From assembly GCA_964594985.1 (NCBI GenBank), contig CAZQNQ010000005.1:1-64000 (forward strand): a stretch of DNA of 64,000 nt, read 5' to 3'. The DNA comes from JADLHS01 sp964594985 (GTDB lineage: Bacteria; Verrucomicrobiota; Verrucomicrobiia; Limisphaerales; JADLHS01). The notes below the pieces were generated by a model. That model saw only the letters and a list, made by a program, of their open reading frames with translations, had not been told where the DNA came from and searched no databases. Shown piece after piece: positions 7,605-16,585 of this stretch (position 1 is its first letter; each line of letters opens with the position of its first letter). Position numbers and translations under genes: made by a program.

Positions 7605-10600
7605 ATGATCACCCGCATCATCGAATGGAGTTTGAAGAACCGCTTCCTCGTGCTGTGCGGCGTGTTGATGCTGATCGTGCTCGGGGTGCGGGCAGTGTTC
7701 AAGACGCCGGTGGATGCCATCCCCGACCTCACGGAGAATCAGGTGCTCGTTTATGCCGATTGGATGGGCCGCAGCCCACAGGAGGTCGAGGATCAAGTGA
7801 CGTTTCCGCTCTCGACCGGCCTGCAAGGTCTCGCCGGTGTGAAGGACGTGCGGGCGACTTCGATGTTCGGCTTCTCGCTCATCACAATCATTTTTGAGGA
7901 GGGCGTGGACACTTACTTCGCACGAACGCGCGTGTTGGAGCGGTTGAATTATCTCCAGGCCAACATGCCCGAGGGCGTGAAACCACAACTCGGCCCGGAC
8001 GCCACCGGCCTTGGCTGGGTGTATCAATACTACCTCGCCGTTGATCCGGCGAAAGCTGGTAGGGGCGACGCCGCGTCGCCGCACGGTGGCAGCGACGCCC
8101 CCGTCGCTTCTTTCGATCTGCGCGACGGGGGCGTCGCGACCACTCCGATGCGACGAGGCGTCGCAGCTACAGGTGGCTACGATCTAGGGAAATTGCGCGC
8201 GTTGCAGGATTGGTTCATCCGCTACCAACTCGCCAGCGTGCCGGGCGTGGCGGAAGTCGCGAGCATCGGCGGCTTCGTGAAGCAGTATCAGATCGAACTC
8301 AGCTCCACAAAAATGCGCGCCGCGAACGTCTCGCTCGGCGAAGTCATGGGCGCGGTGCAGAACGCGAATCTCAACGTGGGCGGCAAAGTCATCGAGGAGA
8401 ACGGCGCGGAATTCGTGCTGCGCGGCATCGGGTTGGTCGCGAGTCCCGAGGACTTGGAACTCATTGCGGTGAAAGCGGTGGAGGGCACGCCGATTTATCT
8501 CAAGGACATCGCGACCGTGCAGATCGGCGGCGATTTCCGGCGCGGCGCACTCGACATCAACGGCGCGGAAGCCGTCGGCGGCACGGTGGTGATGCGCACG
8601 GGTGAAAACGCGAAGGCCGTCATCGAGCGCGTGAAGGCACGCATCGCGGAGATCGCACCGAGTTTGCCGCCCGGCATTTCCATCAAACCATTCTACGACC
8701 GCAGCACGCTGATTGACCGCACGATTGACACGCTCAAGCACGCGCTCATCGAGGAAATCATCCTCGTGACGCTGGCGCACATCATTTTCTTGTGGCACTT
8801 CCGCAGCATACTCATCGTCACGCTGCCGCTGCCGATTTCGATTCTCATCTCGTTCCTGCTGATGAAGGAGTTTGGCATTACGAGCAACATCATGTCGCTG
8901 ACGGGCATCGCCATCGCCATCGGCGTGCTGGTGGACGCGGCGATTGTGGTGACGGAAAATGTCATCCGGCATTGCGAGCGGGCGGAGGAGGAGAAACAAA
9001 CACGACGGTTAGCAGGTAGGGCGGGCAGTCCTCTGCCCGCCGCTGGAGGTTCGGACGACGGCGCGCACAGAGTGATGCGTCCTACCAACGAAGATCGTTT
9101 GACGGCTGCGGAAACTTGGGCCGTTACACTTGCGGCCTGCCAGCAAGTCGGTCGCCCGATCTTCTTCGCAATGGCGATCATCATTCTCGCGTTTGTGCCG
9201 GTGTTCGCGCTGACGGGGCAGGAAGGCAAATTGTTTCATCCGCTCGCGTGGACGAAGACGTTCGCGATGGTGGGTTCAACGCTGCTCGCGGTGACGGTTG
9301 TACCAGTGCTCTGTAGCTTGCTCGTGCGCGGGCCCTTTCATAGTGAGGATCGCAACATCATCATGCGCGTGCTGCTGAAGATTTATGATCCGGTGTTGAA
9401 CTGGGCGTTGCAGCATCGCAAGACGGTCATCGGCGCAGCGGCGATGTTATTGGCGACGGCTTTGTTAATCGCGTTTGGTTTGCCGCGAGCGTGGACCGCG
9501 AACATCCGCGAGGCCGGCTGGCCGCGCACGGCGAACCTGGTGCAAGGCTTTGGCAAGGAGTTCATGCCGCCGTTGAACGAGGGCAGTTTGCTTTACATGC
9601 CGGTGCTGCTGCCGAAGACCAGTCTCACGGAAATCCAGCGCGTCATGGCCTGGCAAGATCAGGTGATGGCAGGCGTGCCGGAAATCGAAACGGTGGCGGG
9701 TAAGGCGGGTCGGTTCGAGACGCCGACCGATCCCGCGCCGACGGAGATGTTGGAGACGACGATCACGCTCAAGCCGGAATGGATTGCCACGAATCGCACG
9801 GTGCTTGGTTTCATCAAGCTGCCGCGCGTGGTGCGCAATCCCGCGTGGCGCGAGGGTATGACGATTGAGAAGCTCAAGGCGGAGTTGACCGAGAAGATGA
9901 AGGTCGTGCCGGGCTACGTGCCGGCGTTTTTGCAGCCGATTGAGAATCGCATTCTGATGCTCTATACGGGCATTCGCGCGCAGGTGGGCGTGAAGATTTA
10001 TGGCGATAATCTCGATGCGCTGCAACAGAAGGCGTTCGAGGTCGAGGCGGTGGTGAAACAGATTCCGGGGGCGGCGGGCGTATCGCCCTCGCGCGTGCAG
10101 GGCAAACCGTATCTGAACGTGAAGGTGGATCGCCGCGCGATGGCGCGCTACGGCTTGAGCGCGCGGGATGTGCTGGATGCGGTGGAGGTGGGGATTGGGG
10201 GGAAGAATGTGAGTGTGACCATCGAGGGGCGCGAGCGGTATCCCATACAAGTGCGGCTGGAGCGCGGGGAGCGGGATGATATTGAGAAGATTGGGCGCAT
10301 TCTGATTGCCACACGCTCGGGAATGGGGAATGGGACGGATGGGGCCGATGCGACGAGTGGGGGTGGCGGGATGGACGGAAGTAAGATTAAGAGTGAGAGT
10401 AAGATCAAGAACGAGGGGGCTTATATTCCGCTCGCGATGGTGGCGACGATTACACGTGAAGTCGGCGCAAATGAAATCGCCAGCGAGAACGGACGGCTGC
10501 GCGCTTACGTGCAAGCCAACGTGCAGGACCGCGACTTGGGCGGCTTCGTGAACGATGTAGAAGCGGCACTCAAGAAAATGGATTGGGGCAGCATGACCTA

Positions 10601-11195
10601 CCAGATGACCGGCGAATACGAGAACCAACGCCGCTTCACGCAGACGATGCAGGTCGTGTTTCCGGCGGTGATGCTGATCATCTTCATCATGCTCTATATG
10701 GTCTATCACAGCGCAGCAGAGGCGGCGCATGTGTTGCTGGCCGTGCCGTTCGCCTTGAGCGGCGGCGTGTTCCTGCAAAAGCTGCTCGGCTATAACTTCA
10801 ATGGCGCGGTCTGGGTCGGCTACATTGCCCTGTTCGGCACAGCGGTGCAGACGGGCGTCGTGATGGTCGTTTACCTTGAAGAGACGTTGAAGAAGCGGAT
10901 GGCGGAACGCGGCGATGCTTTCAACGCCACCGATTTGATCCAGGCGGTGAAAGACGGCGCGCGGCTGCGGTTGCGTCCGAAAGTGATGACGGTGGCGACC
11001 ATCGTGGCAAGCCTGCTGCCGATCATGTGGAGTCACCGGCAAGGCGCGGAAGTGATGAAGCCCCTGGCGACGCCAGTAATCGGCGGTATGATCAGCAGCT
11101 TGATTCACATCCTCATCGTCACGCCGGTGATCTTCGCCTGGCTGCGCGAACGGGAGTTGCGAAAACCGAAACGCCATTCCATCGTGCCCCCATGA
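7605..11195 (+). CDS. cusA: CusA-like heavy-metal RND efflux pump with three repeat-derived insertions
   Basis: Inner-membrane proton-driven pump exporting Cu(I)/Ag(I). The ATG at 7605 gives the canonical N-terminus ITRIIEWSLKNRFLVL. TM4 carries IGVLVDAAIVVTENV, the CusA form of the proton-relay helix. The C-terminal half has the second RND repeat (FPAVMLIIFIMLYMVYHS). At 1196 aa it is about 100 residues longer than the family usually is. The excess lies in three low-complexity blocks at residues ~152-190, ~471-495 and ~904-938. Each is encoded by palindromic or A/G-rich repeat DNA, and the frame is kept each time. The blocks fall at loop positions (before GGYDLGKLRALQDWF, after the TM4 cytoplasmic helix, before AYIPLAMVA), so the pump may still work. 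Confidence 0.9.
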   Translation: MITRIIEWSLKNRFLVLCGVLMLIVLGVRAVFKTPVDAIPDLTENQVLVYADWMGRSPQEVEDQVTFPLSTGLQGLAGVKDVRATSMFGFSLITIIFEEGVDTYFARTRVLERLNYLQANMPEGVKPQLGPDATGLGWVYQYYLAVDPAKAGRGDAASPHGGSDAPVASFDLRDGGVATTPMRRGVAATGGYDLGKLRALQDWFIRYQLASVPGVAEVASIGGFVKQYQIELSSTKMRAANVSLGEVMGAVQNANLNVGGKVIEENGAEFVLRGIGLVASPEDLELIAVKAVEGTPIYLKDIATVQIGGDFRRGALDINGAEAVGGTVVMRTGENAKAVIERVKARIAEIAPSLPPGISIKPFYDRSTLIDRTIDTLKHALIEEIILVTLAHIIFLWHFRSILIVTLPLPISILISFLLMKEFGITSNIMSLTGIAIAIGVLVDAAIVVTENVIRHCERAEEEKQTRRLAGRAGSPLPAAGGSDDGAHRVMRPTNEDRLTAAETWAVTLAACQQVGRPIFFAMAIIILAFVPVFALTGQEGKLFHPLAWTKTFAMVGSTLLAVTVVPVLCSLLVRGPFHSEDRNIIMRVLLKIYDPVLNWALQHRKTVIGAAAMLLATALLIAFGLPRAWTANIREAGWPRTANLVQGFGKEFMPPLNEGSLLYMPVLLPKTSLTEIQRVMAWQDQVMAGVPEIETVAGKAGRFETPTDPAPTEMLETTITLKPEWIATNRTVLGFIKLPRVVRNPAWREGMTIEKLKAELTEKMKVVPGYVPAFLQPIENRILMLYTGIRAQVGVKIYGDNLDALQQKAFEVEAVVKQIPGAAGVSPSRVQGKPYLNVKVDRRAMARYGLSARDVLDAVEVGIGGKNVSVTIEGRERYPIQVRLERGERDDIEKIGRILIATRSGMGNGTDGADATSGGGGMDGSKIKSESKIKNEGAYIPLAMVATITREVGANEIASENGRLRAYVQANVQDRDLGGFVNDVEAALKKMDWGSMTYQMTGEYENQRRFTQTMQVVFPAVMLIIFIMLYMVYHSAAEAAHVLLAVPFALSGGVFLQKLLGYNFNGAVWVGYIALFGTAVQTGVVMVVYLEETLKKRMAERGDAFNATDLIQAVKDGARLRLRPKVMTVATIVASLLPIMWSHRQGAEVMKPLATPVIGGMISSLIHILIVTPVIFAWLRERELRKPKRHSIVPP
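8058..8174 (+). repeat. In-frame palindromic repeat inside cusA (copy 1)
   Basis: A perfect 16-bp inverted repeat, gcgacgcccccgtcgc at 8092-8107 and its complement at 8122-8137, nested in imperfect 21-bp arms beginning gtaggggcgacg and ending gcgtcgcagctac. It encodes a Gly/Ala/Asp-rich block that is foreign to CusA proteins. Confidence 0.8.
9016..9090 (+). repeat. In-frame repeat inside cusA (copy 2)
   Basis: Contains gggcgggcag/ctgcccgcc inverted arms. The reverse complement of 9057-9086 matches the intergenic element at 30485-30514 at 27 of 30 positions, so it belongs to the family ggtagggcgcgtcactccgt. It is translated in the loop after TM4. Confidence 0.8.
10380..10415 (+). repeat. In-frame AAGATTAAG-type repeat inside cusA (copy 3)
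   Basis: The A/G-rich run (agtaagattaagagtgagag and onward) is the same sort of sequence as the palindromic elements at 22961-23050 and 35496-35560. It encodes a Ser/Lys stretch within a longer Gly/Ser-rich insertion (residues ~904-938). Confidence 0.6.
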
Positions 11196-11243
11196 CTGGC
11201 GGCTTGCCAAGCGGGCAGCCGTGGTTCGTAATAACGCCGCTTG

Positions 11244-14117
11244 ATGACTAAAACCGCAGGCGGGCAAACGCAGAACCAATCAGCGGCAGGGCGACTGCCT
11301 TGGTTCATTGGTGTCGCCGGCTTGGTCCTTTATCTCGTTTCGTTGAATCACTGGCTTTCCTTGGACAGTCTGGAAACCGTGGCACGCCTGGCGGGCTGGG
11401 GCTGGCAACCAGAGGTGGGGCGCCCGCTGACGCTGTTGGTTTTCGCGCCGCTCAAACTTCTGCCCGCCGCGTGGCTGCCTTGGCTCGCCAATCTGCTCAC
11501 CGCGGTCTGTGCCGCATTCGTGTTGCAACAACTCGCGCGCTCGGTGGCGATGCTCCGGCACGACATCGCTCCGGAAGGCCCGGCCAAAAAAAACAAACCC
11601 AGCCCGGCACTTTTGAACGGACCCTTCGCGTGGTTGCCGCCGGTGTTTGCCGCGATTCTGTGCGGCCTGCAGTTGGGTTTCTGGGAACATGCCACGGCGG
11701 CGAGCGGCGAAATGTTGAGCCTGCTGGGTTTTGCCGTCGCTTTTCGGTGCGTGCTGGAATTCCGCCTTGATCCGCAGGATCAGTGGCTCTATCGCGGATC
11801 GCTGGCTTTTGCCCTCGGCATGACGGACAACTGGCTGATGGTCGGCTATCTGCCGGCCTTCATCGCCGCCGTCATCTGGGTGAAGGGCTACGGCAACTGC
11901 CTCAACCTCCCGTTTGCGATGCGAATGATGGCGACGGCCCTGGCCGGACTCGGCCTGTATCTGCTCGTGCCCATCCTGCTGGTGATCACGATGCCGGCGA
12001 CTTGGGATTTCTGGCCGGCGCTCCGGGCGGAACTCGGCTCGCAAAAACAGGCGTTGCAAATGTTCCGCCTCCCCGCGCTACGCTTGCTGGGGCTGACGGC
12101 GGTGCTACCGTTCATCTTGCTGGCGGTGAAGTGGCGTTCGCACACCGTGCAACTGGCTGACGACTCCCATCTGGGCGTATTCGTTGCCAAAGCCAGCGGA
12201 CATTTCATCCACGCGGTGATGTTGCTCGCGGCGCTTTGGATGGCCCTGAATGACGCGATCATCCCACGTCAGGTCGAACTGAAAACCCCGCTGCTGCTCT
12301 ACCATTATACTTGGGCGTTGGTGGCGGGACACTGCGTCGGTTACCTGCTGTTGTTCGCCCGAAAGCCAAATGCCCGCCGCCAGGCAACCTGGCCGGTGGC
12401 CACGGCGGTGACGGTGCTGGTCTTGCTGCCGGTGGTTTTGCTCTGGAAAAATTTCAGCGCCCTCCGGCTGACGAACGGCGGCGCCCTCCGGGAATTTGCC
12501 CGGCAACTCTCCGATGATCTGCCCACCGGGCCCGTCACAGTCCTGAGCGATGAACCGCCGGCGGTGCTGCTGGTGCGCGCCGATTTGGCGGCGCGCGGCC
12601 GGAGTCAGGACGCGCTGCTGGTGGACACACGGTCGTTGCCGTGGCCGGAGTTTCATCGGCACTTGCGCCGCACTTACGGCGACCGCTGGCCCGATGTGAC
12701 CGGCACCAACCGCTCCAAAACTGTCCTCCGGTCTAAGTTGCTGCCGGCACTGCAACAAGTCGCCACGAGCGAACCGGTGGTTTATCTCCAACCCAGTTCC
12801 GGCTTCTTTTTTGAAACCTTCACCGCGACGTCGCACGGCTGGATTCAACGGTTGAAGCCTCGCCCGCCGGAACCGTCAGCTCACCCCGCCACCGTTCAAT
12901 CCATCGCCGATAACGACCGTCTCTGGCAAACGCGCTGGACGAATCAGTTGGCGGCGCGGGCCGCGCAGTTTGAAAGCAGCCGGGCGCAAGCCATTCGCTG
13001 GGCCCAACCACCGTTCAAAACTTTCAAGCTGTCGCGGGATCCGAATGAAGCTGCGACATTGTTGGGCGGGGCTTATTCGAAAGTGCTGAATCACTGGGGC
13101 GTGCTGGCGCAGCGGGCCGGACTTGGTCCCGAGGCCGAAACCTGGTTTCACCGGGCCCTGACATTCGATCCCGACAACCTCGCCGCGCACATCAACCTCG
13201 AATTCATCGCCCGTCGCCAGCGCGGCGACACGAACCGGCTGACGCTCGCGTGGCTGCGCGAGACGCACCCGAAGCTGCTCGCCCGATACGAACGTTGGGC
13301 CGATGTCGTCAGCTACAGCGGCCCGGTGGACGAGGCCACCTTCCTGTATCACACGGGCCGGATGTATCTCAGCACCGGCAATCCGCACCAGGCTTTGGAA
13401 GCCTTCGCGCGCAGCATGGAACTGGCCCCGGATTGGACCGCGCCCAAACTGGCCCAGGCGCAATGTCAGAATCTGCTCGGCAACCATGCCACCGCGCTGG
13501 CCCTGACGGATGAAGCATCCATCCCGTCCGCGCAACTCCAAGGCCAGTTTCAGGCGACGTGGCTGCAAGCGCGGGCGACGGCGTTGTGGAAGACGGGGGA
13601 AACCAATGTCGCCCTGACCTTCGTGAATTCAATCGCAGCGGAACAACAACAAGAAGCCGTGGTGATCCTGGCCGCCGCCGATTTTCTGGCGACTGTGGGT
13701 CACCATAACGACGAACGGAAATGTTATGAGGCGCTCTTGCAACGCGACCCCAAACGCCTGGAGTGGATCATCATGAAAGGCCACGCCGAATTGCGCGCCG
13801 GCCGGCCCGAGCCAGCCATCGCAACTCTGACCCAGGCCTTGGTTCTGGAGCCGACGAGCGTGAGCGCCCGCCTGTTCCGGGCGGTCGCTTTTTTGCAGAC
13901 CGGAAAGCTGGAGGCCGCGCGCCAGGATTATCAAATGGTGCTGAACAACCCGGCTTCCGCGCCCAGCGCCTTGTTCGGTCTCGGCGACATCGCATGGCGG
14001 GAACGCGACACCAACGCGATGATTTCATATTATCAGGCGTTCCTCACCAACAACGTGGCGACATCACCTCAAGCCGCGCTCATCAGCCAACGTTTGAAGG
14101 CTCGGCCGGATGAATGA
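11244..14117 (+). CDS. DUF2723-like membrane protein with C-terminal TPR repeats
   Basis: 957 residues from the ATG at 11244 (a TTG lies immediately before it). The N-terminal ~440 residues hold about ten hydrophobic segments, with a DUF2723/GT117-like order of motifs: LVLYLVSLNHWLSLDSLETV, then a proline/arginine turn, then FWEHATAASGEMLSLLGFAV. The C-terminal half from ~600 is a run of tetratricopeptide repeats (for example ALEAFARSMELAPDWTAPKL). Such proteins are predicted membrane glycosyltransferases or assembly factors for surface glycans. The reading frame overlaps the following cysC by 8 bp, implying translational coupling. The catalytic activity is unproven. Confidence 0.7.
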   Translation: MTKTAGGQTQNQSAAGRLPWFIGVAGLVLYLVSLNHWLSLDSLETVARLAGWGWQPEVGRPLTLLVFAPLKLLPAAWLPWLANLLTAVCAAFVLQQLARSVAMLRHDIAPEGPAKKNKPSPALLNGPFAWLPPVFAAILCGLQLGFWEHATAASGEMLSLLGFAVAFRCVLEFRLDPQDQWLYRGSLAFALGMTDNWLMVGYLPAFIAAVIWVKGYGNCLNLPFAMRMMATALAGLGLYLLVPILLVITMPATWDFWPALRAELGSQKQALQMFRLPALRLLGLTAVLPFILLAVKWRSHTVQLADDSHLGVFVAKASGHFIHAVMLLAALWMALNDAIIPRQVELKTPLLLYHYTWALVAGHCVGYLLLFARKPNARRQATWPVATAVTVLVLLPVVLLWKNFSALRLTNGGALREFARQLSDDLPTGPVTVLSDEPPAVLLVRADLAARGRSQDALLVDTRSLPWPEFHRHLRRTYGDRWPDVTGTNRSKTVLRSKLLPALQQVATSEPVVYLQPSSGFFFETFTATSHGWIQRLKPRPPEPSAHPATVQSIADNDRLWQTRWTNQLAARAAQFESSRAQAIRWAQPPFKTFKLSRDPNEAATLLGGAYSKVLNHWGVLAQRAGLGPEAETWFHRALTFDPDNLAAHINLEFIARRQRGDTNRLTLAWLRETHPKLLARYERWADVVSYSGPVDEATFLYHTGRMYLSTGNPHQALEAFARSMELAPDWTAPKLAQAQCQNLLGNHATALALTDEASIPSAQLQGQFQATWLQARATALWKTGETNVALTFVNSIAAEQQQEAVVILAAADFLATVGHHNDERKCYEALLQRDPKRLEWIIMKGHAELRAGRPEPAIATLTQALVLEPTSVSARLFRAVAFLQTGKLEAARQDYQMVLNNPASAPSALFGLGDIAWRERDTNAMISYYQAFLTNNVATSPQAALISQRLKARPDE

Positions 14118-14727
14118 TTCAGAAAACAACAAGCAACGGCCCAAGGACGACGAACCACTGGCAGCAGTGCCGCCCGGCGGCGTAGTCTGGCTGACCGGCC
14201 TGAGCGGGGCGGGCAAGACGACGATTGCGCGGGCGCTGGAGGTCGAATTGCGTCGGAGCGGAAGAGCCGTCTGCGTGCTGGACGGAGACTGCGTGCGGCG
14301 CGGTCTGTGTTCTGATCTTGGTTTTACGCCTGCGGACCGGCAGGAGAATATCCGGCGCGTGAGCTTGGTGGCGCGGTTGTTCGCGGACGCGGGGCTGATC
14401 TGCATTGTGGCGTTGATCTCGCCCTATCGCCGGGACCGGGAGCGCGCCCGCGCCGCCGCACCCGTCGGTCGGTTTCTGGAAGTGTTTGTCAATTCGTCGC
14501 TCGAAGTGTGCGAGCGGCGGGATCCGAAGGGGCTGTATGCCCGGGCGCGCGCGGGGGAACTGAAGGATTTCACCGGGATCTCGGCCCCCTATGAACCACC
14601 CCTGACCGCGGAAGTGGAATTGCGCACGGACTGGCTCGTAGTGGGAGAATGCGTGACACGGTTACAGGCCAAATTACAGGGTTGGTTCACGACTCCAGCG
14701 GTTTCTTCCGCCGCCTTGTCCGGGTAA
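14110..14727 (+). CDS. cysC: Adenylylsulfate kinase
   Basis: Phosphorylates APS to PAPS using ATP. Walker A is GLSGAGKTT at residues 30-38. The APS-binding DGDCVRRGLCSDLGF motif and the ALISPYRRDRERAR segment with the family serine follow, and the lid region reads GLYARARAGELKDFTGI. At 205 aa it is a complete stand-alone CysC. No ATP sulfurylase or PAPS reductase gene is near. The overlap with a predicted glycan membrane protein suggests PAPS for sulfation of surface material rather than assimilation (inference). Confidence 0.92.
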   Translation: MNDSENNKQRPKDDEPLAAVPPGGVVWLTGLSGAGKTTIARALEVELRRSGRAVCVLDGDCVRRGLCSDLGFTPADRQENIRRVSLVARLFADAGLICIVALISPYRRDRERARAAAPVGRFLEVFVNSSLEVCERRDPKGLYARARAGELKDFTGISAPYEPPLTAEVELRTDWLVVGECVTRLQAKLQGWFTTPAVSSAALSG

Positions 14728-14797
14728 GACCGGATGTGCTTCTCGGGTTCATCTCTAGTTGCAGATTGGTGGGTTTGGCGGAGTTTGCTCCGCCTTT

Positions 14798-15511
14798 ATG
14801 AAAACCCGTTTCATTGTTTCCCTGGGTGTCGGCCTGGCCTTGCTGGCGGCCCCAGGAATGTTGTGCGCCGCCGTGAGGAACGGCAGCTTTGAATCCTGGA
14901 CTCTGCGGGGCTGGGATTTTCAGACCGATACCGGCACCAGCCCGACCGAACCTTTCACCCGGCCCGCCGGCCTGGCCCGGACGATGAACTCCTGGGGGGA
15001 TGCCTATGGCGTCAGCCCCGAAATCACCGCAGCGGACGGCGGACGGTTCCTGGCGCTCAACACCCGCGCCAACGCGAATTTCCCCGGCAACGACACCTAC
15101 AATTTTTTCGTCAGCCAGACCCTCACCTTGAATCCGGGCGAAATGCTGTCCGGCCTGGCGGCGTTCTACAACGGCGACAGTCAAGCGAACGACAGCGCCT
15201 GGGTGCGGGTGCTCGATTCCGAAGGGCATCTGGTGGCATCGCTGTGGGAAGCAACTCCGGACCCGACGATGAACCTGCTCACCCTGACAACAGCGACGCC
15301 AGTTTGGACTCCGTGGCAATGGGGAACCAGCACGCCGGGCAGTTTCACGCTGCAACTCGGCATGACCACCAGTGGTGCGAACAACGAAGCCAGCTATGGC
15401 TTTTTTGACGGCATCACGATCACCGCGCAACCGGTCCCCGAACCGTCCGCCATGACGCTCGGGATTCTGGGAAGTTTTACGCTGATCTTCCTGCGCCCGC
15501 GCCGCCATTGA
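14798..15511 (+). CDS. PEP-CTERM sorting-domain surface protein
   Basis: Exported protein of 237 residues. The ATG at 14798 gives the signal peptide MKTRFIVSLGVGLALLAAPG. The body is a predicted beta-sandwich beginning RNGSFESWTLRGWDF. The C-terminus is a classical sorting signal: VPEPSAMTLG, a short hydrophobic helix, then RPRRH, recognised by the exosortase/EpsH system. No exosortase gene is in the window. The function of the body is unknown. A rho-independent terminator follows. Confidence 0.85.
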   Translation: MKTRFIVSLGVGLALLAAPGMLCAAVRNGSFESWTLRGWDFQTDTGTSPTEPFTRPAGLARTMNSWGDAYGVSPEITAADGGRFLALNTRANANFPGNDTYNFFVSQTLTLNPGEMLSGLAAFYNGDSQANDSAWVRVLDSEGHLVASLWEATPDPTMNLLTLTTATPVWTPWQWGTSTPGSFTLQLGMTTSGANNEASYGFFDGITITAQPVPEPSAMTLGILGSFTLIFLRPRRH

Positions 15512-15530
15512 GACACTGGGTGATTTATAG

Positions 15531-15559
15531 CGCCGGACGATGAACGTCCGGCGTTTTTT
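15531..15559 (+). terminator. Rho-independent terminator after the PEP-CTERM gene
   Basis: A perfect 9-bp stem CGCCGGACG/CGTCCGGCG with the five-base loop atgaa is followed directly by six T. It ends the transcript 20 bp after the PEP-CTERM stop codon. Confidence 0.85.
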
Positions 15560-15640
15560 GTTTCCGCCGCCAACCCGAGGTGAATTTCGGGGCATCCCCG
15601 GGCTTGGATTTCGCCCTGACCTGCGGCATAGTCCCCGCCC

Positions 15641-16525
15641 ATGCAATTGATTCGCGACATCTACGCCGCCAAACGCGCGACCGGGAAGCCCGTGGTTTCA
15701 CTCGAATTTTTCCCGCCGAAGACGGAGGAGGGCGACAAGGCGCTGCTGGAAAAACACATTCCGGCGCTCAAGGAAGTGAACCCGGATTTCTGCTCGGTGA
15801 CCTATGGCGCGGGCGGCAGCACGCGGGACAAGACTTTAATGATCGTGGATCGCATCCAGCGCGAACATCAACTCACCGCATTGGCGCATCTCACCTGTGT
15901 CAATCACACGCGCGAACAGGTCGGCGAGCTGTTGCAAAAAATCAAAGCCAACGGCTGCAAAAACATCCTCGCATTGCGCGGCGATCCGCCCGGCGGCGGA
16001 GAATTCCAGCCGACGCCCGGCGGCTTTGAGTATTCGTCGCAGCTCGTGAAGTTCATCCGCGAGCAAGCCGGCTTCAGCATCGGTTGCGCGGGATTTCCGG
16101 AGGGTCACGTGGCGTGCAAGGAGGGCAAACACGTGGATTGGCAACGGCTCAAGGAGAAGATTGATGCCGGCGCGGACTTCGTCATCACACAGCTCTTCTT
16201 CGACAACGCGGATTACTTCGAGTTCCGGGATTACCTGACGAAGCTCGGCGTCACCGTGCCGCTCGTGCCGGGCATGATCTCCATCGTCAGTGCGCCGGGC
16301 ATCCGCAAGTTCTCGCAGGTGTGTGGCGCAAAAATTCCCGCGGCGCTCGACGCCCAACTGGCAAAGCTCGGCACTGACGACGCGGCGGCCGCGGAGTTCG
16401 GCATCGAGTATTGCACCAAACAATGCGAGGAGCTGCTCAAAGCGGGCGTGCCCGGGCTGCACTTCTACACCTTGAACAAGGCGGCCTCAACCGTGCGGGT
16501 GTTGAAGAACCTCGGACTGGCCTGA
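15641..16525 (+). CDS. metF: Methylenetetrahydrofolate reductase
   Basis: Reduces 5,10-methylene-THF to 5-methyl-THF for methionine synthesis, using FAD. The TIM-barrel motifs are plain: SLEFFPPKTEEGDKALLEK near the N-terminus (with the catalytic Glu), FCSVTYGAGGSTRDKT, LALRGDPPGGG, ITQLFFDNADYFEFRD and VPLVPGMISI. The 294-residue length is that of a bacterial single-domain MetF. It starts 80 bp after the terminator, so it is probably its own transcription unit. Confidence 0.95.
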   Translation: MQLIRDIYAAKRATGKPVVSLEFFPPKTEEGDKALLEKHIPALKEVNPDFCSVTYGAGGSTRDKTLMIVDRIQREHQLTALAHLTCVNHTREQVGELLQKIKANGCKNILALRGDPPGGGEFQPTPGGFEYSSQLVKFIREQAGFSIGCAGFPEGHVACKEGKHVDWQRLKEKIDAGADFVITQLFFDNADYFEFRDYLTKLGVTVPLVPGMISIVSAPGIRKFSQVCGAKIPAALDAQLAKLGTDDAAAAEFGIEYCTKQCEELLKAGVPGLHFYTLNKAASTVRVLKNLGLA

Positions 16526-16585
16526 GCGCGTGAATCGGCGCAAAAGAAACTTGCCCGCCCATTTTTTGCCGGTGAGACTTTAAGC

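Noticed and set aside
9465..11279. Minus-strand frame of 604 codons
   Set aside because: Antisense to cusA; Arg/His-rich with no domain.
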